A stretch of 37,603 nt of DNA, taken from the NCBI GenBank assembly GCA_904381335.1, contig CAJFIN010000009.1, positions 1-37,603 of the forward strand, in the 5' to 3' direction. A model generated the notes under the pieces. It searched no databases. It saw nothing but the letters and a program-made list of their open reading frames with translations, and was not told the origin of the DNA. Shown in pieces: positions 25,109-36,000 of this stretch; position 1 is the first letter of the stretch, and every line of letters starts with the position of its first letter. A program made the position numbers and the translations under genes. This stretch comes from Candidatus Neoanaerotignum galli (lineage in GTDB: Bacteria > Bacillota > Clostridia > Lachnospirales > Anaerotignaceae).

Positions 25109-26308
25109 TTACAGGGAAGCAATGATGGCATCTTTCAGTTTTTCAATCTGTTCCACCGTGTCGCCTTTTACAGCGGAGCGAATGGTGACAGCTGGCTCCA
25201 GCAAGGTGATATTCTTCAGCGCAGACAATTCTTCTTTGATCAATTTTCCAGCTACAGGTGCCCAGGAACCATTTTCCATCAGACCGATGGTACGGTTTTG
25301 TACATTCAGGGCTTTCATGTCATGCAGCAGGTTTGCCATGGCAGGATATACGCCATTGTTGTAGGTGGGGGCGGCCAATACAATGTGGCTGGCACGGAAA
25401 ATTTCGCCAATGAGATAAGATACATCCGTACGGCTGATATCATACATCATAATGTCTTTCACGCCGCCTTCGGCCAACTTTGTGGCCAAAATTTGGGCAG
25501 CGTTTTCCGTGTCACCATACATAGAGGCAAAGAAAATGCACACGGCTTTATCTTCGGGTTCATAACGGCTCCACAGGTCATATTTGCCCAGCAGATAGCC
25601 CAGATCTTCTCTCCAGATAGGGCCATGCAGTGGGCAGATGATGCGGATATCTAAGCCGCCCAATTTCTTCAGGGCATTTTGCACCTGGGGACCATATTTG
25701 CCCACAATATTGCTGTAATACCGGCGGGCATCTGCCAACCAATCCCGGTCAAAGTGCAGTTCGTCAGCAAAAAGATTGCCGTTGATGGCGCCGAAGCTGC
25801 CAAAAGCATCAGCAGAGAACAGGATTTTTTCTGTGGATTCATAAGTTACCATGACCTCAGGCCAGTGTACCATGGGGGTAAAAGCAAAATGAAGTTCATG
25901 GCTGCCCAAAGAAAGGCAGTCGCCGTCTTTTACCAGGACCACTTTTTCCTGGAGATCTGCATCATAGAACTGCTGAATCAAAGTCAAGGTTTTTTGGTTG
26001 CAAACGATTTTTGCGTTGGGATGACGAAGGAGAATCTGGGCGATGTTGGCGCAATGATCCGGCTCCATATGCTGAACCACCAGATAATCCAAAGCACGGC
26101 CATGCAGAGCATAGGTAACGTTTTCCAAAAACTGCTCTGTGATGGAAGCATCTGCCGTATCCATCAGCGCGGTTTTTTCATCCTCGATCACATAGGAGTT
26201 GTAAGCAACGCCGCGGGGAATGGGAAACAAATTTTCAAACAGGGCCAGGCGGTAATCACTGCCGCCGACCCAAGTGATACTGGGGGTGACTTTTCTGGTG
26301 CAATGCAT
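25109..26308 (-). CDS. fprA: A-type flavodiiron protein (FprA family)
   Basis: Reduces O2 and/or NO to water or N2O in anaerobes, in the cytoplasm. The 399-residue protein has an N-terminal metallo-beta-lactamase-like domain with the di-iron ligands His80, Glu82, Asp84 (HMEPDH motif), His148, Asp167 and His228, and a C-terminal flavodoxin domain (from about residue 255) with the FMN loop ASMYGDTENAA and APTYNNGVYPAMA. No rubredoxin or other extra domain is fused. Start ATG at 26308 behind AAAGGAGC. It is monocistronic. It is a scavenging enzyme typical of strict anaerobes and fits the rest of the window. Confidence 0.95.
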   Translation of the reverse strand: MHCTRKVTPSITWVGGSDYRLALFENLFPIPRGVAYNSYVIEDEKTALMDTADASITEQFLENVTYALHGRALDYLVVQHMEPDHCANIAQILLRHPNAKIVCNQKTLTLIQQFYDADLQEKVVLVKDGDCLSLGSHELHFAFTPMVHWPEVMVTYESTEKILFSADAFGSFGAINGNLFADELHFDRDWLADARRYYSNIVGKYGPQVQNALKKLGGLDIRIICPLHGPIWREDLGYLLGKYDLWSRYEPEDKAVCIFFASMYGDTENAAQILATKLAEGGVKDIMMYDISRTDVSYLIGEIFRASHIVLAAPTYNNGVYPAMANLLHDMKALNVQNRTIGLMENGSWAPVAGKLIKEELSALKNITLLEPAVTIRSAVKGDTVEQIEKLKDAIIASL

Positions 26309-26390
26309 GAAAAAGCTCCTTTCTTTTTATGAAAAATTTATAAAAACTTCATGTAGCAAAGTAAAAAATCAGCTGAAATCCAACTAATAG

Positions 26391-26417
26391 AGTATAGTAT
26401 TTTTGCCAGGTTGTCAA
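26391..26417 (-). promoter_or_regulatory. Probable promoter of the flavodiiron gene
   Basis: Minus-strand TTGACA (26412-26417) and TATACT (26391-26396) with a 15-base spacer, shorter than ideal. The leader to the ATG is about 75 bases. Confidence 0.5.
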
Positions 26418-26419
26418 GA

Positions 26420-27029
26420 TAAAATCAAGCTTATCGCAGAGGGTTACCAAAGGCTGGCGATGGGGTTCTTTCCGTACCCAGATATCCTTCGCAATGATTG
26501 CTGATACACCATGACAAGGGCAGGCCAACCCACTTCAATTATCCCTTAGAAAGAGAGATCTGCATTTCTATGATAGCGCCATCATAGGAAAGATTTTGCA
26601 AAAATAAAGGCAACGCCCGATGGGTTTTTGCAGTAATTTAGTACAATGAATTTTCTGCACCACAATGCCGCAGATATTATCGCGGTATGCGTCTATACAG
26701 AGGGAGATGAAGAATAGAAGCTGGCAAAGCGGCAGAGAAAACACCTGACAGCCAAGGAGAAGAGGAGGTCAACGCCTTTGTTACTACCAGAAACTGTGAT
26801 GGAAGAATCATCATGGCCATGGCAACCAAGATGCTTTGGCAATGGATTTATGAGCGCGTTTGCGAATCACAGCTGAAATGGGGTTGCCATGAGAAATCCA
26901 TCGTTTTCTGATGATTTGGCATACCTGCATCGGCTGATTTTCTTGCTGGCAGAGGCTGCAAATAAATGGGAAAACATGCCGGAAAGGACCTCTGAAAACA
27001 AGAAGAAGCAATTGAAACCCAGGAAACAT
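26420..27029. other. Gene-free stretch between divergent/convergent units
   Basis: About 600 bases with no supported gene. A 79-codon plus-strand frame at 26889-27128 runs through the terminator and into the giant gene and has no ribosome site. The base composition is ordinary; I see no repeat or RNA gene. Confidence 0.5.
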
Positions 27030-27034
27030 GATAA

Positions 27035-27062
27035 GAAAGCCGGAGCAAAAGCTCCGGCTTTC
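27035..27062 (-). terminator. Terminator of the giant surface-protein gene
   Basis: AAAGCCGGAGC (27036-27046), loop AAAA, GCTCCGGCTTT (27051-27061). Read on the minus strand the stem is followed by TTTCTTATC, 20 bases after the giant gene's stop. Confidence 0.85.
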
Positions 27063-27079
27063 GAGGGCATGGCCGTGGA

Positions 27080-30000
27080 CTATCTGTCAGGGTCATGCCA
27101 AGTTTCTATACCGTTTATTCGGGTATAGCCGTGGGTATTTGTGGCTTCCATAAGGAAATAGTATGCCCAGTGGGTTTGGGTTAAATCGGTAAACCCACGC
27201 AGCTGTTCGATATTGCGGTGGATTGCCTCAATATCTGGGGCACGGTTTAGCATACCATTTACGATAGTGGCAACCTCAGCACGGGTAATGATGCGTTCCG
27301 GACGGAAGGTGCCATCAGGATAGCCAGTGACCCAACCATAATGTACTGCGCCGGCAACGGTAGAATAGAACCAGTCGCCTTCATGAACGTCAGAAAAGAT
27401 CGTTTCTTCTACACCAGCGGGCAGATCAGCAAAGCGTAAAGCCATAGATGTAAATTCAGCCCGAGTGATATAACGGTCTGGCTGGAAAGTGCCATCACCC
27501 ATACCAGAGACTATGCCAAGTCCGGAAAGGGTATTGACGGCTGTTTCATACCAACTGCCAGGCTCTACATCTGTGAAAGATGGGATAGCAGGCGCATTTT
27601 TGTTTATCAGCAGCCCGTAAAACATTTGCGCCGCTTCTGCCCGGGTCATAGGTGCATCCGGACGGAAGGTGCCATCGGGATAGCCAAACAAATACGCATA
27701 ATGGTTTACTGTATCCAATTGGTCTTCAACTCCTGTGCTTTGCACCGGCATATTCGGGCCAACGGGAATGGCAGGTTCTGCTTGGGAGAAGTGTACTTCG
27801 ATACGATGATTCTCATGAACGTTTTCAAAGGTATAGCTATTAGATGTAACAGCTACAGTTTCGCCATCCACGAGAACTTCCAGCACCTGCGCACCTTCAT
27901 TGGGGATGAACTGAATGGTCACATCATTTCCAAAAGAAATGGTGATCTGACCTTCAGGTTCCACAGAGCCATTCCCGGTGGCAGTGGCATTGATTAGATA
28001 AGAGGTGGTTCCGCCGCCACCGCCGCCACCACCACCGCCAGTATTGCTGCCCAGCGCCGTTACGGTGGAAGAAGCTACAGCAGACTCATAGTAGTCATTG
28101 CCTGCATACGTTAAGGTGAATTGATACGTAGCTTTTTCTGATGGAGCAGAGAAAACAGCCGTCCAGGTGCCATCGGAATGTTCCGTTAGAGGCAATGCTG
28201 TTTGCACTTCGCCATCTTTCGTATAAGGCAATTCGGTAAAGGAAGTGCCGGCAGGAAGATTGGAAGCGGTCACCGTCAGCGTAACGGTTTGGCTGCCATA
28301 AAAAGAGGTGGGGTTGGCCTGTATTGTCAATGTAGGCTGTGCCTTATGAATGGTGACTGTTTTCTGATCCTTCATATTGGGGTCATATCCGCCTGCGCCA
28401 GTTGCTGTGATGGTGTAATTACCAGGTTGATCCAAAAACGCAATGGCATCTGCTTCTGTTTGGAAAGACTGTTCCGGTTGATCGTCTCTGACAATGGTTA
28501 AGGTATAGTCTCTCCCTATGGTGAGTGGTTGACCATCATAGGCAACAGAAATGCTTTCGGCGTTAGTATGACCATCGTAGGTCCATTCTGTCCTTTCCAC
28601 TGTCAGAACCAAATCCCGGCTGGTTTCTCCAGCTAGGATATGGAACTGGGCAAGGATTTCTCCTTCATAGTTGCCCTGGCCGGTGATTTTGGCCTGTGCA
28701 CGATCCGTGGGATAGATATTATTGTCGTAGGAGACAGTATAGTTTGTGGAAGAAAGTACGGTGCCGGTCAGATGATCCCGTACGGTTACCACTGGCGTAA
28801 TGGGTGAGCCGGAATAATTCTGATCTGCAATGGCATCCACTGTAAAACGAGCGGTTCCATCCGGTAAGGTTTCTTCCAGGCTAGCTGCTTGGATGTCAAA
28901 GGGAACCTGACGAAATCCGGTAAAGTTTTTACTATCTGTAGTGGCTGTTAACATCAGAAGCCCTTTTCCCACAGCAGTATGATTGGCGTAGGAGGCAGTG
29001 TAATCCGATTCTAGTAACAGGTTGCTGCCAGTGGATGGCGCCAAATATGCTGCGGTAAAATCTGGTGTTGCCCCTGATGGGTCATAGGAAACAGGACTAT
29101 CTACTTCCACGCTAACGCCAGGGTCGCTCAGATTGCGCTGCTGAATTAAAATAACGAAGGTGCCCTGACCTTCATAATTGTTTGCAGCCAGCAAAGTGGA
29201 GATTTCTGGGATGGAGATACCATCGAAGGTTTCCTCTGTTTTATCCGCGGTGTCATCTACGGAAGGAGCCGTTACTTCAACGCCATCAGATGGCAAGGTA
29301 TCAGGTTGCTCAGCGGGTACGGTGCTTTCTGTGTCAGAGCCGGTATCGCGATCCCCTGTCTGTGGAGTATCTGCCCCATTGTCCATTGGCGCATCGCCTT
29401 CCGTTTCAGATGGAGATGTCTCCGTTTCAGGATTTTGAGAACTATCCGAATCCTGATCTGCTGGAAGGGTTGTTTCACTATCCGCTTCGGGCGGTATTGC
29501 AGGTATTTCCTCCGGAAGAGCAGAGGGGTCTGTTGGAACAACAGGCAGGATATCTCCCTGATCAGGCAGGGTAGGCGCTATGGGGCCGGTCAAAATCGTA
29601 TTGCTGTTATTTCCGGTGGCCCGAGCCGTAATGATATACATACCTGCATCGTTTAATACCTCGGGAGCGTAGGTGTCGCTTTCCGATGGACGTTGCGGAT
29701 CTAAGAATGAGTAATACTCATAAGTAAGCTCATAGGCGCCTTCAGGAATGGGTTCTCCATCTGAAGTTACCCGAATCTGGAACGCCTCATCCTCTATGGC
29801 GTCTCCGTAAGTCAGTACATAATAGCCAACAGCGCCATTGCCCAGCTCCAGTGCCCAATGATTGTTGTTTTGGGGCAGTACGGCGTAAGACAAAGTCGCG
29901 GTGGCGCCATCATAATTGCCACGGCCAGTGATGGTGATCTGATACGTTCCTGCATCTGTGAACGAAATGGAATCTCCGCTGATAGAAGCAGTTCCGCCAG

Positions 30001-33000
30001 ATACTGTGATCTCATAATCCTCTCCAGCAGTCAGCGGGGTAGTTTGGTTGCCAAAGCGCACAGTTACCTGGGCTGTGGTGTCTTCCCCGTAGGTGCCATA
30101 GGAGGGGGTAATCGAGGCGGAAAAGAAGTCAGAAGGATGAATGGTAAAGGAAACGGTCCTTGAACCAGTATAATCGCTGCCATCAACTGCAGTGATAGTG
30201 ATCTGTGCTGTGCCGGCAGCAATATGATCTGTATAGGAAAGGGTATAATCAGCCGTTTCCTGCAGGGCCATACCTTTATATTCCAATGCCACAGCCGGAG
30301 TGATCTCATTGCCTGTATAGGAATATCCATCTGGATCGATTCCGGATATGGTGATATCCGGATCTGACAAAGCTTTTGGCTCAATCGTTACAGAGACAGA
30401 ATCTTCTGTGGTCTGGTAACCTGGAGCCGAGATCTGGAAGAATACTTCCGTTGTTCCTACATGGGTAAAATCACCAATGGGGGTCTGACTGGGGTAACTT
30501 CCTTCTTCACTGCCATACAAGATGGTAGCGCCTGTGGCAGGCTCTGCTACTGTAATTTCAGGCAGATGGTCCTGGCCATCGAAGACAGCAGTGATATTCC
30601 CGGTTTGGCAGGAAATGATAGACGCATCTGTTACTTCCAGAGTGAAAGAGAGGGTAGAAGCGGTATAATTTTTATCTCCTGCCAAAAGGGCGTAGATGAC
30701 GGTGTTGCCCAAGGCATGAGGTGTGACTACGCCTTCCTCGTCTACCGTGGCGATACTTTGGTTGCTGCTAATCCAAGTGATTTGTCCAGTATAATTATTT
30801 TCCGGGGCAAAGGGATTTTCGGTTTTGATAGTATATCTTCCCTGTCCATTTTGGAAGGAAAGGTAGTCGGTATCATGAGTAAAACCAGTAAGTTCACCTT
30901 TGCCAATGGAAACGGTCACCTGGCCGGTGGAAGCCGTATAATTCGGGGCAGAAGCTTGGTAATAAACCGTATATTCGCCTACTTCTCCCGCACTGGGGAT
31001 CTCCTGGGACCAAGTACGGTTTTCTGCCGTAGGAGGATCTATCGTATACTGCACGGAAGCATTTTCTGGAACGGTTGTGACGCCGTCCAGTAAGGGGAAC
31101 GCTTTGCCTTCCCCGGTTTGGCTATCGTAGCGATAGGTTAAATCTGGCAGAATGGGGGTAACAATCACGCTGCCGCCATCGGATACGTTTAGATAGAAGT
31201 ACGAAGAAGGCTCAGAGTCTACCGTGTAATTTGTTCCACCATCTGTGACATGGATGGAGATTCGGGTATTCCCTGTGCTTTCAATCGATAGAGAAGCGTC
31301 TTTTGTTGTTTTATCCGGCGTTCCAATGGTAACGATACCCTCAGGATCTGCTTCATAACTTACTTCTAATGCAGCAATATCCGCAGGCTTTAGTTCTTGC
31401 TGTCTGTCATTTCCATCACCAATGTTATAAAACGTTACCATATTGGTATACGTTTTGGTTTGGAAATTGAGGTTGACATTGCCTTGGTCATGTTCGGTGA
31501 AAGCCACGGTGAGATGGGCTTTTTCAATGGTGTAGGTGGCATAGGCATCAGAAGCACTGGTTTCATCGGTGCTGCTTCCTTGCCAACCCCCATTTTCGCC
31601 CTGGAATTGATAGTCATAGTTATTTAGGAACGTTTCATTGGTGGCTTCACCACAAATGGCATAGGTCCCTGCGTTGGCATCTGCAGAAGCAGAGATAGAC
31701 AATGTCAGGCCAATGGTATCATCATTTACCAAGGCTGCTTTGCCGGCATCACCTGTGTAGAAGATCGTGTAGTGACTGCCTGATTGTGGGGCAGCGATAC
31801 CAGAGCTGATCTGCCGTCCATAATAGCTGGACTGATCGTTCAGCTGAATGGTCACGGGACGTTTTTCCACCGTATAAGTGCCGGTTTTGCTGAAAGTTAC
31901 CGCATAGTTGCCATAAATGTGGGCGCCTTCTTCAGTGGTAGTCAAGCCCTTTGTATCTGCGGTAATAGAATATCCTGCTTCACGGACAGGGCTTTCGCTT
32001 GTGGCATCGGTGGTTAAGGTAGCGCGGATTGCCGTTTGCAGTGTCCCTTCCTCTCCGGAAATGACGCCAGCGTCCGTTTCTTCTTTTCCCAATGTAATTG
32101 TCACCTGATCGAAGGCAGGGGTTTCTCCATAGATGCCTGAGGTATCGCCAATGGTAACCTCAACGGGGCGGGCGGCAATGGTAAAGGCGTTTTCACCATC
32201 GGTAAACGTAACGTTATAATTGGCGTTTTGAGCCTTGCCGGTAATGGTATAACTACCCCTATCGGTTACGCCGTCAGCCTGTCCGTCAATGGCAAGGACA
32301 ATGCCTAAATCATCACCAGATTGAATCAACGCTTCCCCGCTGGTGATCTGCCAATAGGGCTCATGCTCTGCCATGGTGCCAGAGGAGGGCAAATGGGGTT
32401 TGCCATCATAGATCACTTGCTGGGGCTGGATTGCAATGACAATAGATTGACTGTTTCTTGTGATTACGCCATCGGTTACCTTTTCCTGGATGTTCCAAGG
32501 AGAAGTTTCTGCTGTAACAGTTCCTGTGCCGCCATAGGTATAGTTTCTTGGCTGTTCATCATCGCCAAAGGTGATGGTGTAGGTGGTGGTAATGGTTTTA
32601 TTTTCTCCCACCGCCGCAGTATCATAGGCAGCAGTGGCGCTAATTTCTAAATCAGCGCTCTCTTGCGCCGGATTTAGGGTAAGAACAGGATTTGTCACGG
32701 TTGCATCCGTTGTACCATCGTAAACTTTTGTTTTTTCCAGTGTGCTGGAAACCGTCAGTGTTGCTGGCGTGATGGAGACAATAACTTCCCCCGTCATAGT
32801 GGCAAAGTTTTGGAATTGGATCTGATATCCATATGTGCCAGAATCGGCCACATCTTTTACCTCTGGTATGGAAGTGAGAGAATACATGGCTTCATTCTGT
32901 GCAGTATAAGAAACTGTCATGTCGCCATGGGTTTGCTCATCATAGGCGATCCAATTTTCTCCATTTTGCACCTCAATGCTTAGCGTGAAAGCATCGGTGG

Positions 33001-36000
33001 TAGTACCATCATATTGCCGCTTAGCTGGGGTAGCGGTAACGCGAATGCGGCCTTCTGCTTGCGTGATGACCAGATCATATTCTGCCAAGGCATTGGAGTA
33101 GTTTCCAGCTGCGGCTATCGTAGCAACAACGGTATAGCGTCCTACAGCTGAAGGAGCAGCAGGCAAAGGATTTGTCTGTTCCGTATCTTCTGCCGCATAG
33201 AACTGATATTGGATGCTGCTTGGATGAGATTCTCCCTCAACAAGGTTATGGATGGTGGCAGTATAGTAGGCCGAATCCACGGCATTTCCGGTAAAGGAGG
33301 CGGTGCGGTTAGCTGGTGGATCCAGCGTTACGGTTCTTGCCGAGATAGTCACGGTGGCATCAGCCACTGCATCAATCTTGTAATTGGCTGCTTCGCTTCC
33401 GGTCAGGGAGAGACTGCTGCTTTGAATGGTTACGGCAATGTCTTCGCCAATAGCTGTTTGTGCCGCAGTACCGGTGAGGCCGGAACTAGAAAGCTGAACC
33501 GACCCTTGATCTGCCACCAATACACCATCTAACGTAACGTTTGCAGCAGATAATTCGACTATGTCGGTGCCATCATATAGCCGATCAACCGCTGTGATTC
33601 CAGTTACGGTAATAGGCCTTTGGGTGATCTCACCTCGATAAGAAGAAGCATCTTCAACGAGCCGATTCTCTGGAATGGGCGCATTGTTGAAGGTGTAGTT
33701 GCTTGGCAAAATGGATTCGCCAAAGGTTAATTGATAGGTCACGGAAATGGCTTTTCCAGTGCCCGCGTTTTTGTCAGCATAACCAGCAGAATAGACAGCA
33801 GCCGAGATGGTTTCTCCTGTATCAACCGAGACCATGGGTGAAGCGCCTTCCATAAGCGTCACTGCTGTAGTGCCATCATAGGGTTTCGTCAGCGTCAGCG
33901 CCTGTCCAGCATCAATTTTGATTGACGCTGGTGTGATAGTCACCGTAAAAGTGCCTATGGCTGTTTCATAGTTATCTGCTTCTACACGGTAGAAATAGCG
34001 CCCAGAATCGGTTACGTTTTGCACAGAGGCAATGGTTTGGCTTGTTGACCAGATCTCATCATCTGCACTGGGAGCAGATGTGCTGGACGAATCCGCCTTA
34101 ATGATGGTAACCGTAGGAGATGTGATTGGGGCAGCAGAGACGGCGTCTTTTACCTCCAGCGTTAAGGAGTGTGCTTTGCCATCATAAACCCAGCCATATG
34201 TTATTTCTTCCGGAATGGCTACGGTCATACCGGCTGCGGTTACTTCAACTGTGGCAATTGCATGTGCATCGACATAGTTTGGATCACCTGTTAAATCCAC
34301 CCGAAGATAGTAAACGCCGACATCTTTTAGTTCCTCCACTACGCCATCGGTACTGCCGGTAGTTGCCTCTTCTTTACTACGATATAATTTGTAGGAAAGG
34401 GAAGCAGTATCCACAGCTGGCAATCCGTTTTGACCGGCAGCGGTAAAGGAAGCATTTTCCTTATAGACCAGTGTTTGGCCGGTATAAGGGATTTCTTGTG
34501 CTGCCAGGGTAAGTCCGGCATCACCTTTTACAACCTCGATTTGATAGCTGGTGCTGTCAGTGGCCGTATTGGATGTTTCAGCAGCCGTTACGGTGATAGT
34601 GGCAGTGCCGGCCCGGTTTACCTGAATGGTGGCAACACCATTCGTTTGCGAAGTGATGGAAACAGGAACGTTTGCTGCGGGGTCGCTGATCGTATGCGTC
34701 AGCTCAGGATCACCCAATGTCGCTTTGGCTGTTACAGTGAAAGAAGTAGTTTCCCCTAAAATAACGGTGATGGGCGACTGGTCGGTCACTTCGCCTTCCT
34801 GTACATTGGTGGTGAGGGTGATTTTCTGGTCTCCGGCAGTGATGTTTAATGTACATACCACAGGGGCAGCCGTGTAGTTGGAATTTTGGATGGTTACCGT
34901 CACCTCATAAGTGCCTACATTTGTGAATGTGGGTGGTGTAGAGGAGGTTTTGGTAGACGATTCACCTTCATCATCCGTTTCTGTCCAGCTGTAAAGTAAG
35001 TGAAGGGTGGCTTCACTTTCGCCCGGTGCATAGCCAGCATCGATTGAGGGCTCTGGCACAGAAATAGCCTGGCCGGTATAGGATTTTTCTTCATTCTGCC
35101 CTGTCATGGTTACTTCAATGGGGGAGATGGTAAATTCTCTTCTGGAATTCCCTCGGATATTATATCCCGCTTGATCCGCTTCAGATTCAAATGTCCACGT
35201 AACACCAAACTGATAGCTGCCTGCATCTGCCGGGGCAGAAATTGAACCGCCATTTGAATTGTAGTACGAAATGGTGTAGTCTAATTTATCTTGATACGCT
35301 TCTGGAATGGTTACGGTGATATTCTTCCCTCCAACCGTATCATCGTAAGCCGTCCCGTCATAGGTGACGGGTGTATTCCATTGGACCCAACTGCTCACAT
35401 CCAGCGTGGCTTGTGTGATTTGATAGGTCCCAACGGTATAAGAAGGTTCAGTTTCATGCTGCGCCCATTGAAAATTCTTTTGCTGATCCTCATAGATAGA
35501 GGCCGTTATTGTATAGGTGCCAACATTGGTGGCTTCAAAATTGGTGACTTCGTAAATAGGCTCATTGGTTTTCTTAAAAGTACCAATTAAAGTGCCATTT
35601 GCATCCTCTGGCAAGAGGAAGTTCTCATCCAGATTCCAGGAGAAAAGATCATGTACACTGGTTGGATGGGTTACGGCGTCAACAATTGGCTCCCCAGTAT
35701 ATGAAAACTCAGTTTTGCCACCCCAAATAGGAGGGAGAATGGAGCGCTTTGCTATGGACCAGTCAATGGTGATAGAGCCGGTATCACTGGAATCGTATCT
35801 GGCTGGCCAACGGTAATTGCGCTTATCGGTAATGGCAGCAGTCGCTTGATAATTCCCTGCGTCTGTCGCCGTATGACCCGTTAGGGTGTAGTTTTCGCCA
35901 TCTGGAAGCGGCACACCGGTTTGTTCTTCGCCGGTATACTGCAGGCCAGTGACTGCCGTTGGCGGCGTTAGCTCTGCCTTTGCGATGGTAACAGTGATAG

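Noticed and set aside
26889-27128. A 79-codon plus-strand frame between the flavodiiron gene and the giant gene.
   Set aside because: No ribosome site, it spans a clear terminator, it overlaps the end of the giant gene, and its residues match nothing known.
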